Of a stretch of 64,000 nt of DNA, positions 10,764 through 20,149 are shown piece by piece. The notes beneath the pieces are model-generated. The model was not told where the DNA came from, did no database searches, and saw only the letters and a list, made by a program, of their open reading frames with translations. Position numbers and translations under genes: made by a program. Every line of letters starts with the position of its first letter. Within the stretch, counting starts at the first letter, position 1. The stretch covers positions 148,353,040-148,417,039 of the forward strand of contig NC_030679.2 in the NCBI RefSeq assembly GCF_000004195.4. The letters are read 5' to 3'. The stretch comes from Xenopus tropicalis (lineage: Eukaryota; Chordata; Amphibia; Anura; Pipidae).

Positions 10764-11708
10764 ATGAGTTCCATTAACAGATGCAATGAAACCAAAATCA
10801 CACAGTTTCTTCTTTTGGGATTTCATGGTTCTCTAATCCTAAGGAGCTTTCTCTTTTATCTATGTCTGTTGATATACATTATGGCATTGGGTGGGAACCT
10901 CTTGATAGTTGCTTTGTATTTGGGAAGCCACCACCTCAGGTCTCCCATGTATTTCTTCCTGAGTAATCTCTCCGTAACTGATATCTTGCTCTCTTCAAAT
11001 GTTGTTCCCAACTTGCTCGGTACCTTAATAAGTGATGGAAAGCTCATGTCTGTCTCTGCTTGTGTTACTCAGTACTTTGCCGCTGGTGTCTTCACTGGAG
11101 GTGAATGTCTCCTACTCACAGTTATGGCTTATGACCGATACCTGGCCATCTGTAAACCACTGCACTATGTCACCATAATGACCAATAAGCATTGTCTCCA
11201 TCTTTTGATTTGGGCTTGGGTGGAAATTGTAGCCATCAGTGTGCCTGCCATTACTGCAACCTCATACTCAGGGTTCTGTGGATGCAACAAACTGGACTAC
11301 ATTTACTGTGATTTTCTCCCTCTACTTGAAGTTTCATGCTCTGATGTCTCCACCTTAGAAATGTTGATTCCTGTTATGACTATGCCTGTAGTTGTGCTGC
11401 CTTTTTTATTCATCCTTACAACATATGTCTGTATCTTCTTCTCCATCTTCAGGATCTCCTCCAACACTGGGAGGCAGAAAGCCTTCTCCACCTGTAGCTC
11501 CCACCTCACTGTGGTCTGTACATATTACGGGATTCTCTGTGCTAAATACATAGTCCCAACCAAAGGGCAGTCATTAAATGTGAATAAAATCATTTCCCTT
11601 ATGTACATGATGGTTACCCCACTATTCAACCCCATCATATACAGTTTTAGGAACCAGGAGATCTGGAGAGCTTTGAATAAATGGGTCTCTGTAAAAGTAC
11701 CGACGTAA
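10764..11708 (+). CDS. Olfactory receptor D, intact
   Basis: 314-aa OR with NET glycosylation site near the N terminus (MSSINRCNETK), GGNLLIVALYLGSHHL, RSPMYFFLSNLSVTDILL, VMAYDRYLAICKPLHY, ECL2 cysteines (SGFCGCN and YCDFLPLLEVSC), KAFSTCSSHLTVVC and TPLFNPIIYSFRN. ATG 10764 follows TTTTTTCTCCATATCACT as in the paralogues; the frame opens seven codons earlier without a usable ATG. Closest in look to receptor C (shared VSTLEMLIPVM segment), suggesting that C and D are the youngest duplicate pair or have exchanged sequence. Confidence 0.93.
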   Translation: MSSINRCNETKITQFLLLGFHGSLILRSFLFYLCLLIYIMALGGNLLIVALYLGSHHLRSPMYFFLSNLSVTDILLSSNVVPNLLGTLISDGKLMSVSACVTQYFAAGVFTGGECLLLTVMAYDRYLAICKPLHYVTIMTNKHCLHLLIWAWVEIVAISVPAITATSYSGFCGCNKLDYIYCDFLPLLEVSCSDVSTLEMLIPVMTMPVVVLPFLFILTTYVCIFFSIFRISSNTGRQKAFSTCSSHLTVVCTYYGILCAKYIVPTKGQSLNVNKIISLMYMMVTPLFNPIIYSFRNQEIWRALNKWVSVKVPT

Positions 11709-12242
11709 CACAGTGTTTTATTTAGCAATATCTTCACCAAATATTTCTAGTTTGCTAAAGGTTAATGAAAAATAGTAAAAAAAAACTCTAGGGCTGCACC
11801 ACCTTGCTTACCAGGAGAGCAATGTGAGAACTTGTTTATGTTGTTGTTTATTAGGACCAAACCAGGTTATCAGGGATTTCTGACAGAAGTTATGTATAAA
11901 TTATGTAAAAAAAGTAAAATGATGAATTGAGTTTTTTCTATAGAAAAGTTAATTTTACATACATTTTTTGTTGTTTGTAAAAGCCCCAATACTCCCAAGT
12001 CCAACAATATCTTTTTTTTTCTAAAACCTAAACTTAGACACATGATCAAATGATTTGACAAAAACAACTCTCATAAAAACTTTCAAACCAAGACAAATTT
12101 GAAAGACGAGCTTCTCCCAAATAAAACGATACCCTACATGGGTGGTTAATCATAAATACGTAGCCACCAAACACCCCAAAACAGGGGCAAGGCATAAGGG
12201 CAATTAAAGTTGAAGATTTGTAGACTGTGTTCTATGTGTACT
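11709..12242. other. 3' flank of receptor D
   Basis: No gene. 12005-12240 repeats the block at 9060-9280 after receptor C (AAACCTAAACTTAGACAC, TTCAAACCAAGACAAATTTG, CACCAAACACCCCAAAACAGG), which shows that the duplicated unit included 3' sequence. Confidence 0.5.
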
Positions 12243-12540
12243 ACAGGGGCACTTGAAAGTTTAAAAATGTCTATATTTTTATATAAATGTGACATAAAAC
12301 ATAAAAAGCAGATGAAGAAAACCTAGTTAATCAAATGGAACAAAAATGATTATATTTTGTCATGTATTTATTGATGAAACAGTCTTCCAGTATCTTTCTG
12401 GATCATCCTTGTAATCTTTAGCAAACTGTAGATGCTTAGCAAGACTTTCTCCTTGCTACCCTGCCATACACACCATTGCTGTTCAGTGTTCTCCTGATGG
12501 TGGACTTATCAACATTGGCCAATGTGAGACCTTCAGTTGC

Positions 12541-12555
12541 TTAGAAGTTCCCCTG
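12541..12555. repeat. Target-site duplication, left copy
   Basis: TTAGAAGTTCCCCTG at 12541-12555 is repeated exactly at 14117-14131 on the other side of the Penelope-like element. Both copies belong to the interrupted Tc1 sequence, which fits a target-site duplication made on insertion. Confidence 0.85.
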
Positions 12556-12573
12556 TAGTGTAGTTCCCCTGTA

Positions 12574-13426
12574 GTGCAGTTCTATAGACTTCGAAGGAAC
12601 TGTAGTACAGATGGAGCTTTTCTTCAGCAAGCCTGTCTCTTACGCAATAGATTTTTAGATCGTGGGTATACCATGAGATCTCTCTCAACAGCTTTCATTA
12701 AGGCCCTCCGAATGGAGAGAGTGTCTTTACTTGCTGATAAGGTCACTGATAGTGATAAAAAGGATAAGAGCGATGTTGCACCTATTTTTGTAACTACCTA
12801 CAGCAATCAGTTTTATAGAATTAGAAAGGTGATAGACAATTTAATACCTGTTTTATATAATGATCCACAACTAGCACAGATCTTACAAGGGGGCTGTAGG
12901 TTTGTGGCACGAAAAGCTCCCACTTTGGGCAATGTTCTCTCTCCCACTTTGTGGAGATCACAACCTACTAAACCCTACAAAAGGTACATACATCTGTGGC
13001 GCGCGTAGATGTATCACTTGTATGTATGTGAAACGGTCCACCACTTTCCAGAGTTCGGTTACGGGCAGATCTTTTGATATACATGTTTATGGAAATTGCA
13101 ATACACAGTATGTTGTATACCTGTTAACCTGTTTAAGTTGTAAAATTCAGTATGTTGGCTGTACAATCCGTTGTAGGATGCGAGAGCACATCAGACACAT
13201 TGTTTCAAAGAGTAGTAACAGTCCTATTGCAAGGCACTTTACACAATGTTGCGAGGCTAATCCTTCCTTTTTACAGATTCAAGTTATTGACAGGGTTTTC
13301 CCTGATGAAAGAGGTTCAAATATGCATGATAGACTGTTGCGTCTTGAGGTGAAATGGATCTTTATTTTGGGCACTCGGCATCCTACTGGTTTGAATTCTG
13401 TTTTTGATATCAGTTGCTATGTTTGA
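12574..13426 (+). pseudogene. Penelope-like RT end, linker and GIY-YIG endonuclease
   Basis: Coding remnant of the element above. Frame one (to 13008) ends in an unrelated tail after the NVLSPT motif; the correct continuation, NPTKGTYICGARRC, is in the frame of 12902-13426 and ends at a TGA after FDISCYV. The GIY-YIG signature appears as YVVYLL and YVGCTIRCRMREH. No N-terminal RT palm or fingers are present. One frameshift is the only break visible in the retained part. Confidence 0.85.
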
Positions 13427-13705
13427 CATAATTAACCTGAAATTTAATGATCTTATTCATTGTTTCTTACTTTAATCACTTTGATTTTATTAAGGTCATC
13501 GCTGTGGGGTATTATGACTTTTATCTCATGTGCTTATATATTTATTATTGATTCAATTTTACTGTGTAACTTTGTGTGGCTTGCTACATTGAACTTGATT
13601 GTATCGAATTTTCTCCAACTGTTTAAGAGTTAAATGGGCGGTACTGATGTCCTGCTCATCATCGTTATGTCACTATTTAAATGTTTTCTTGCTTGTGTTT
13701 GTTAT

Positions 13706-13746
13706 GCCTATGATTAAGTGTATATTTACACGAAACGCGTCAGGCG
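13706..13746 (+). other. Hammerhead-like RNA motif in the Penelope tail
   Basis: GCCTATGATTAA, then the perfect 5-bp hairpin GTGTA-TATT-TACAC (13718-13731), then GAAACGCGT and CAGGC. The outer GCCT (13706-13709) can pair with AGGC (13742-13745). The order CUGAUGA-like / stem II / GAAA / outer stem is that of a hammerhead ribozyme; such ribozymes are known in Penelope-like elements. The CUGAUGA core is altered here, so self-cleavage is doubtful. Confidence 0.4.
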
Positions 13747-14604
13747 TATTGTTTTTAAATGGAGTAATAAAAATCGAGTTTTAAGCAAGCCGCTTGTGTC
13801 CGGTGCATTTGGAGCCCTTTTGCATATGCGTGATTTCGCCTTCCCCAGCTACAGGTTCGGGGCTCTGAGCACCTGAACCACTTCTGAACAACGGTGAGTT
13901 CTTTGCATTTAGGATTTCACATTGTGAGAGCTGATATGATGGTGTTGGGAATTTGACCTAGATCAACTGTGAGACAGATCCGGGGTTTATACACCCGGAT
14001 CTCTCTTTTGTATTTGGTACATTTTATTTACTTGATTTCCTGACATTTGAGACATTTAGGTTAAATTAATTGAGCCATTTCTAAGTTTAGGTTACTACCA
14101 TTTCTTAGTTTGTAGTTTAGAAGTTCCCCTGGGTTCCTTTGGAACCTCTCGCACTATTAGATGCCACCTTGCAGTTGGATTTATCTTTGATGGTGGACCA
14201 CTTCTAGGTAGGGTAACAACGGTCTTTAATTTCCTCCATTTGTACACAATCTGTCGGACTCTTGATTGGTGGAGTCCAAACTCTTAAGAGATAGTCTTGT
14301 AACCTTTTCCAGTTTTATGGGCATGAACAACTCTTTGTCTGAGCTTCTCAGACACCTCCTTTGCTGGAGCAATGATATATATACACAAAAGTGGATATAT
14401 AGGCTTTGGTGGATCAGGTGGACCTGATTGTCATCCCATCGACTGAAAACACCAGACTCTAAATTCACCTTCACATTATATGATAATCCTAAGGATTAAC
14501 TGACTTTTGACACACACAGATATGTTATTTGATTATTTTTATATTTGGGCAAAATATAATCATTTTTGTTTAATTTGTTTCTTCATCTACTTTTAGGACT
14601 GCCA

Positions 14605-15150
14605 CTGTGTGGCAACGTGGTCATTCATCTACTGGGCCAAATGGCGAGCCGCAGTTAAGAAGCCTGGGTTGCAGCTGGGCTTTCTGAAGTTACACTGGTT
14701 TGTTATCCCGGGCTTGAGGTGGCCTGGGATATGGTCAACACTGTTTCAGAAAATTAGGTCAGGAAGGCGACCAGATGTCCTGGTAATTCATGCAGGGGAA
14801 ATGACATGGGGTTGCTACCTCAAAAAGAGTTAGTTGCTGTGATGAAGCAGGATTTGGACAGGATTAGGTGCATGTTCCCGGATTTGGTAGTAGTATGGTC
14901 AGAGATGGTTTGGACATACAGGTATACAAGGGACAGTACCAGGATTGAAAAGAGAAGGAAGAAAGGGAACAAGCTGCTAGCAGAGTGGGGGGTGGTGGTG
15001 AGACACACCGCCTCAGAGGACAGAGGAGAGGTTGCCTAGCTACTACCGGGAGGACGGAGTCCACTTGTCTGAGGTGGGCCTCAATCTGTTCAACCTGGCG
15101 GTGGAAGAGGGAATCAAGAGGGCCCTGGCATGTTTGGGTGGCAGGTTATG
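14605..15150 (+). pseudogene. SGNH-hydrolase-like retroelement ORF, frameshifted
   Basis: Three successive frames give one continuous similarity: FIYWAKWRAAVKKPGLQLGF and PDVLVIHAGEMTWG (14609-14820), then FPDLVVVWSEMV and GNKLLAEWGVVVRH (14830-15020), then YYREDGVHLSEVGLNLF (15040-15090). This resembles the SGNH/GDSL-hydrolase-like domain often found in amphibian and fish retroelements (DIRS-like). The glycine-asparagine-aspartate block is changed (HAGEMTWG where a GND-like core is expected) while the DGVHL block is kept. At least two frameshifts. It abuts the right end of the Tc1 relic. Confidence 0.6.
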
Positions 15151-15735
15151 TCACGCTTGAGGTTACAAGCAGCCATGCCTGTGGTGGAGGGCACCTGTGC
15201 ACAGAGCCTCAGGGGAAGTTAAAATGGGTGTTTGTTGGAACTGACCACATGATGCATAAGGATTGTGTGTAGTTAAACTCCAACTTTGTTTCTGAAAAAC
15301 CCTTGGGTGGAATATGTCCAAGTAGAAGGTTAAGCCAGAAACACCTGTAAGTGAGACAGAGCTTTGTGGAGACTCTCTAGGAGCACAAGTCAGAGGGGGC
15401 GAACAAGCTGGTAGCTTTGAGTCCATCAAGGAGTGTACATATCAATGTATGTAGTGTCCATGGCACCAGGTGGAAGTGTGTAAGGAAAATCTATGGTATA
15501 TATTACACCCCCCCCCTTAATTTGATAGGAGCAATCAGTTGTGAAGGCCTTTTTGGAACCAAGAAGAAGGCCTTATTCCTTTTGCTGGCCTGAATCCCTT
15601 CCGCATACAACTTTCCATAATATTTTGCTGTTAGAAGTTTGGAAGTTAGATGCGTCCATTGTAATCTAATTCTTCTCATGATATAATTTCTACCACTATC
15701 AGATAAACAGGAAGAGAGTTTCTAAGCTTAGTTCT
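15151..15735. other. OR duplication-unit spacer
   Basis: 15270-15440 repeats the unit also seen at 5490-5640 and 23160-23960 (AGTTAAACTCCAACTTTG, CCCTTGGGTGGAATATGTCC, GGAGCACAAGTCAGAG, ACAAGCTGGTAGCTTTGAG). A short run of ten C lies near 15508. No gene. Confidence 0.55.
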
Positions 15736-15739
15736 ATTT

Positions 15740-15940
15740 TCTGGCAACTAATTGGTCTACTAGGGATTCTCTGAGGTCCCAGAAGTCTACAAGGGACGAT
15801 CTCAAACCTTTATAAACCAGCTGAAATGATCATATATGGAACACTGCTGCACACTGCTGCTCCGTTACCGACCAAACAGAGAATCAGACTTTTCTATATC
15901 AACTCACCCAGAGATTTATGGCCTGCAGAGTTGAAAACAG
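15740..15940 (+). promoter_or_regulatory. OR upstream block, copy E
   Basis: Copy of the conserved OR block: CAACTAATTGGTCTAC, CAAGGGACGATCTCAAACC, TATA-like CTTTATAAACCAG (about 15809-15821), ATATGGAACACTGC, CTCCGTTACCGACC, and CAACTCACCCAGAGATTTATGG. Only about 190 bp separate the TATA-like motif from ATG 16006, because the roughly 600-bp region present in copies C, D and G is missing; this receptor may have an unspliced leader. Confidence 0.55.
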
Positions 15941-16005
15941 GCACTTCAAGAAGATTACTTTTCAAGCAGGGACTCATTAATGCAATTTTTCTCCCAATTT
16001 TCCCC

Positions 16006-16938
16006 ATGAATTCGATGAGTAACTGCAACCAAAGCAAAATCACAGAATTTCTTCTTTTTGGATTTCATGGTCCTCAAACCACGAGAAGGTCTATCTTTTG
16101 TATATGTCTTTCAATATACATGGTGGCATTGGGTGGGAACCTCTTAATAGTTGCTTTGTATTTGGGAAGCCACCACCTCAGGTCTCCCATGTATTTCTTC
16201 CTGAGTAATCTCTCCATAACTGATATCTCGCTCTCTACAAATGTTGTTCCCAACTTGCTCAGTGCCTTAATAAATGATGGAAAGCTCATGTCTGTCTCTG
16301 CTTGTGTAGCTCAGTACTTTGCTTCTGGTGTCTTCACTGGAGGTGAATGTCTTCTACTCACAGTTATGGCTTATGACCGATACCTGGCCATCTGCAAACC
16401 ATTGCACTATGGCACCATAATGACCAATAAGCATTGTCTCCATCTTGTGATTTGGGCTTGGGTGGAGATTGTAGTCATTTGTGCTTATACCAGTACTGCA
16501 ACCTCACACTCAGGGTTCTGCGGATGCAATACTCTAGACTACATTTATTGTGATTATCTCCCTCTTCTTGAAGTTTCATGTGCTGATGTCTCCATCTTGG
16601 AAAAGATGATCCCTGTTGTAACTATGCCTGTGCTTGTTCTACCCTTTTGGTTTATCATTACAACATATGTCTGTATCTCCCTCTCCATCCTCAGGATCTC
16701 CTCCAACACTGGGAGGCAGAAAGCCTTCTCCACCTGTAGCTCCCACCTCACTGTTGTTTGTACTTATTATGGAATTCTTGTTGCTAAATACCTAGTCCCA
16801 TCCAAAGGGTGGTCATTAAATGTGAATAAAATCATCTCCCTTCTGTACATAATGGTTACCCCACTATTCAACCCTATCATATACAGTTTTAGGAATCAGG
16901 AGATCTGGAAAGCTTTGAGTAAATGGATTTCTGTATAG
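16006..16938 (+). CDS. Olfactory receptor E, intact
   Basis: 310-aa OR starting MNSMSNCNQSK as in receptor A. NQS glycosylation site, GGNLLIVALYLGSHHL, RSPMYFFLSNLSITDISL, VMAYDRYLAICKPLHY, SGFCGCNTLDYIYCDYLPLLEVSC, KAFSTCSSHLTVVC, TPLFNPIIYSFRN, and a short C terminus (KWISV). The frame is open for 60 codons upstream, to 15826, but that part overlaps the shared upstream block and has no support as protein. The TM5 region (LPFWFIITTYVCI) differs from the paralogues and may contribute to a distinct ligand range. Confidence 0.93.
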   Translation: MNSMSNCNQSKITEFLLFGFHGPQTTRRSIFCICLSIYMVALGGNLLIVALYLGSHHLRSPMYFFLSNLSITDISLSTNVVPNLLSALINDGKLMSVSACVAQYFASGVFTGGECLLLTVMAYDRYLAICKPLHYGTIMTNKHCLHLVIWAWVEIVVICAYTSTATSHSGFCGCNTLDYIYCDYLPLLEVSCADVSILEKMIPVVTMPVLVLPFWFIITTYVCISLSILRISSNTGRQKAFSTCSSHLTVVCTYYGILVAKYLVPSKGWSLNVNKIISLLYIMVTPLFNPIIYSFRNQEIWKALSKWISV

Positions 16939-17432
16939 GTGGCCCCACACAAGATAATCTTCAGTTGATCTCCTTGACTCCTTGAATGATTCACTAAAAA
17001 AGCCAAATGCATATATGAATAGTCAGATTACATAGATGGTCTGAATGTCTTAAGGTGGCCATACACGTTCAGATCCGCTCGCTTGGTGAGGTCGCCAACC
17101 ACCTACGGGGGGCTGTGGCCAAACGATCGAATTATAACGACGGTAATTGGCTCAGACGGTTTGGGGACCACATCAACGAGCCGATGCGGTCCCCAATCCG
17201 ACTAAATTTTTTAACCTGCCCGATCGGCAAGATATCTGTCGGGCAGACAAATTCAGAAAACTATAATATTGATATAATGAGCAATAATAAATTAACGCTC
17301 CTCTAGCTCTTGATTTATCTCTCCTTTCAAGTAAAGTCTAAGTGATGTGAGAGCAAATGAGTTACATTACTTGTCTGACACCAACTTATGATAACGGAGC
17401 TTGAATTTTGGGGGTTTCTCCCTATAATAGTA
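16939..17432. other. OR intergenic with DNA-transposon fragment
   Basis: 17052-17260, starting TAAGGTGGCCATACACGTTC and containing GCCGATGCGGTCCCCAATCC and CGATCGGCAAGATATC, looks like a truncated Xenopus DNA-transposon MITE (its usual end is GGTGGCCATACACG). The other end is not visible. No gene. Confidence 0.5.
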
Positions 17433-17440
17433 TTGGTAGG

Positions 17441-18142
17441 TAGTGATGGGCAAAAAGTTTTGCCAGGCATGGATTCGCGGCAAATTTTCGTGTTTCGCCA
17501 TTGGCGGATTGTTTCGCGAAACGGATGAAAATTTCGCCGCGGAAAAATTCGCCGCACGTCCAAAAATAGTCGCTGGCGTCAAAAAAGAATAGCCGCATGC
17601 GACAAAATAATAGCCGCGTGACAAAATAATAGCCACGTGACAAAATAATAGCCGCGCGACAAAACAATAGCCGCGCGACAAAACAATAGCCGCGGACGAT
17701 GAAACAATAGCCGCGGGCGACGAAACAATAGCCGTGCAATGAAATAATAGCTGCGGGCGACAAAACAATAGCAGCGGGCAACAAAACAATAGCCGCGGGC
17801 GACGCAACAATAGCCGTGTGACAAAATAATAGCCACGGGCGATGAAACAATAGCCGTGCGACAAAATAATAGCCGCGGGCGACGAAACAATAGCCGTGCG
17901 ACAAAATAACATCTGCGGGCGACGAAACAATAGCCGTGGGCGACAAAATAATAGCTGTGGGTGACGAAACAATAGCCGGGCGACGAAACAAAAGCCGTGC
18001 AACAAAATAATAGCTGCGGGCAACAAAACAATAGCCGGCGACAATTTTTTTTGTCGCATGACATTTTCGCCGTTTCGCGGATCTTTTGAAAGATTCACTA
18101 ATTTTTCGGCGAAGCGAAACGGAACACATTCGCTCATCACTA
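17441..18142. mobile_element. hAT-like MITE with 8-bp target duplication and internal minisatellite
   Basis: Terminal inverted repeats TAGTGATGGGC (left) and GCTCATCACTA (right), flanked by the identical 8-mer TTGGTAGG at 17433-17440 and 18143-18150. The subterminal regions are inverted too (TTTCGCCATTGGCGG, TTCGCGAAACGG, against GCCGTTTCGCGGATC, GGCGAAGCGAAACGG). The middle (about 17575-18045) is a tandem array of roughly 15-22-bp units, AATAGCCGCGCGACAAA and variants. An 8-bp duplication fits the hAT superfamily. There is no transposase. Confidence 0.88.
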
Positions 18143-18150
18143 TTGGTAGG

Positions 18151-18793
18151 GCCTCTAATAACTTTTTTCCTTATCCTGGGTTAAAGCACAGTATTATTCC
18201 TAGCAGTTTAGTAACTGGTCATTAGACGTCAGTGCAAGGTTAGATTTGTAACAGTCAAGGAGTGAAAGGTAGTCAGGGTAGTTAGTAGAGCATCCAGAGA
18301 CTCCAACGAGGAGACTAGAAGGGTTAGTAGCCTCTGGTGTCAATTCTGCCAGTATAGGAACTCCAGTGGTTAGGTTTAGTAATAGAGAGCTTCTAGGGCT
18401 GTGGGACTACTGTGAGCTTCACCAAGTATTGGGGATTGTTCACCAGGCAATGCTCTGGGGTGTTGTGAACACTACACCTTAAATTGGGTAACAGATAATT
18501 GATTTGCTATTTGTACCATCAAAGTCAGTACCCACCATTTCTACAGTGTGCCATCGATTGAACAAAGGGTTTCATCTGTTTTATAAGAACCACTGCTGCC
18601 CAAGTGTGGGCCAAGTAAGAGGTAAACTCTTCCTCCAACAGTAAGTGGGGGGGGTCTGGGAGAGAAGAGTCTGGGTCAATACTTGCCCTACTGGGAGTTG
18701 CAACCAATTTGATTGGGTCTAAGGTAAACCAAAAGACGTCATAGTGATGTGGGGGTATCCCCACCCCATATACCTGTTACATAAGTATTATCA

Positions 18794-18826
<33 letters not shown>

Positions 18827-18860
18827 ACACATAAAGAGAGTTTTTAACTTTAGTTCTCTC
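18151..18860. other. OR intergenic
   Basis: No gene seen. A (TTA)n/(ATT)n microsatellite lies at about 18794-18825. The rest is unique-looking sequence. Confidence 0.5.
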
Positions 18861-18861
18861 T

Positions 18862-19075
18862 TCTTACAACTAATTGGTCTCTTAAGGATTCTCCATGTTG
18901 GCAGAGCTCCACAAGGAACAATCGCAAACCTTTATAAACGGGCTTAAAATATCATTTGTGGAACATTGCGGCAAACTGCCTCTCCGTACAGACTAGACCA
19001 AGATCCTGACTAAGCCCTTTCTGACCAACTCACCCTGGGGCTTATGGGCCGAAGAGCTGATAACAAGCTGAAGGG
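18862..19075 (+). promoter_or_regulatory. OR upstream block, copy F
   Basis: ACAACTAATTGGTCTC, CCACAAGGAACAATCGC, TATA-like CTTTATAAACGG (about 18930-18941), CATTTGTGGAACATTGC, CCGTACAGACTAGACC, CCAACTCACCCTGGGGC and GGGCTTATGGGCC. It lies about 215 bp from ATG 19151 and, as in copy E, the longer putative intron region is absent. TATTTCCAG at about 19104-19112 could be a relic of the acceptor. Confidence 0.55.
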
Positions 19076-19150
19076 ATCAATATGCTTGAACTTTATATCT
19101 TTATTTCCAGTTGAAGGTTCATTTGTGCAATATTTTTCCTCCATATCACT

Positions 19151-20149
19151 ATGAGCTCCATAAACAGCTGCAATCAGACCAAAATCACACAATTTCTTCT
19201 TTTGGGATTTCATGGTCCTCAAATCCTTAGGATCTCTCTCTTTTATATATTTCTATTGATATACATTATGGCATTGGGTGGGAACCTCTTGATAGTTGCT
19301 TTGTATCTAGGAAGTCACCACCTTAGGTCTCCCATGTATTTCTTCCTGAGTAATCTCTCCATAACGGATATCTTGCTCTCTACAAATGTTGGCCCCAACT
19401 TGCTCAGTGCCTTAATAAATGATGGAAAGCTCATGTCTGTCCCTGCTTGTGTTACTCAGTTCTTTACTTCTGGTGTCTTCACTGGAGTTGAGTGCCTCCT
19501 ACTCAATGTTATGGCTTATGACCGATACCTGGCCATCTGCAAACCATTGCACTATGTCACCATAATGACCAATAAGCATTGTCTCCATCTTGTGATTTGG
19601 TCTTGGGTAGAAGTTGCAGTCATTAGTTTGTTTGCTGCTACTGCAACCTCACACTCAGGATTCTGCGGATGCAATACCCTAGACTACATTTATTGTGATT
19701 ATCTCCCTCTTCTTGAAGTTTCATGTGATGATGTCTCTATCTTAGAAAGGGTGATCCCTGTGGTGACTATACCTGTGGTTGTGCTACCTTTTTTATTCAT
19801 CCTTACAACATATGTCTGTATCTTCAACTCCATCTTCAGGATCTCATCCAACACTGGGAGGCAGAAAGCCTTCTCCACCTGTAGCTCCCACCTCACAGTG
19901 GTCTGCACATATTATGGGATTCTCTGTGCTAAATATATAGTCCCATCCAAAGGGCCATCTTTAAACATGAATAAAATTATCTCCCTTCTGTACATCATGG
20001 TTACCCCACTATTCAACCCCATCATATACAGCTTTAGGAACCAGGAGATCTGGGTGGCTTTGAGTAAATGGGTCACCTCACAAGATAACCTCCAGTTAAT
20101 ACAACCTCCTGGCCCAAGGGCAAGAGATAAGATTATATCCATGCATTAA
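19151..20149 (+). CDS. Olfactory receptor F, intact, extended C terminus
   Basis: 332-aa OR starting at ATG 19151 (MSSINSCNQTK). NQT site, GGNLLIVALYLGSHHL, RSPMYFFLSNLSITDILL, VMAYDRYLAICKPLHY, SGFCGCNTLDYIYCDYLPLLEVSC, KAFSTCSSHLTVVC and TPLFNPIIYSFRN are all present. Two differences stand out: a glycine replaces valine in STNVGPNLL, and the C terminus runs about 20 residues beyond its paralogues (KWVTSQDNLQLIQPPGPR and on) because the usual stop after the KW.SVK tail is lost. All other OR signatures are intact, so it is probably functional. Confidence 0.92.
   Translation: MSSINSCNQTKITQFLLLGFHGPQILRISLFYIFLLIYIMALGGNLLIVALYLGSHHLRSPMYFFLSNLSITDILLSTNVGPNLLSALINDGKLMSVPACVTQFFTSGVFTGVECLLLNVMAYDRYLAICKPLHYVTIMTNKHCLHLVIWSWVEVAVISLFAATATSHSGFCGCNTLDYIYCDYLPLLEVSCDDVSILERVIPVVTIPVVVLPFLFILTTYVCIFNSIFRISSNTGRQKAFSTCSSHLTVVCTYYGILCAKYIVPSKGPSLNMNKIISLLYIMVTPLFNPIIYSFRNQEIWVALSKWVTSQDNLQLIQPPGPRARDKIISMH

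Larger units (their letters stand above)
12556..14116 (+). mobile_element. Penelope-like retroelement, 5' truncated
   Basis: Retroelement fragment keeping the end of the reverse transcriptase (QFYRLRRNC, RNRFLDRGY), the conserved linker (APTLGNVLSPT, then cysteine-rich GTYICGARRCITC) and a GIY-YIG endonuclease (YVVYLLTCLSCKIQYVGCT with R...REHIRH), followed by a 3' untranslated tail with a hammerhead-like motif at 13706-13746. Two frames cover it (12574-13008 and 12902-13426), with a frameshift near 12960 between them, so it is inactive. It is flanked by a 15-bp duplication inside a Tc1 relic. The GIY-YIG domain and the Cys-rich linker identify the Penelope class; the subfamily (Neptune or Poseidon type) is not resolved. 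Confidence 0.88.
12243..14603 (-). mobile_element. Tc1/mariner transposon relic, split by another element
   Basis: Two pieces, 12243-12555 and 14117-14603, together form a deleted Tc1-like element in minus orientation. The inner part carries transposase remnants: the reverse complement at 12410-12545 and 14130-14330 corresponds to the widespread vertebrate Tc1 helix-turn-helix segment (about ATTGGTGGAGTCCAAACTCT, CTCCATTTGTACACAATCTG). Inverted ends are visible: GCAGATGAAGAAA and AACAAAAATGATTATATTTTG (left) against ATATAATCATTTTTGTTTAA and TTTCTTCATCTAC (right). Frameshifts and a large internal deletion leave it inactive. It is split by the Penelope-like element at 12556-14116. Confidence 0.85.

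Noticed and set aside
17367..18140. Three overlapping minus-strand frames (RLLFCRP repeats)
   Set aside because: Interior minisatellite of a hAT-like MITE, open in all three frames.
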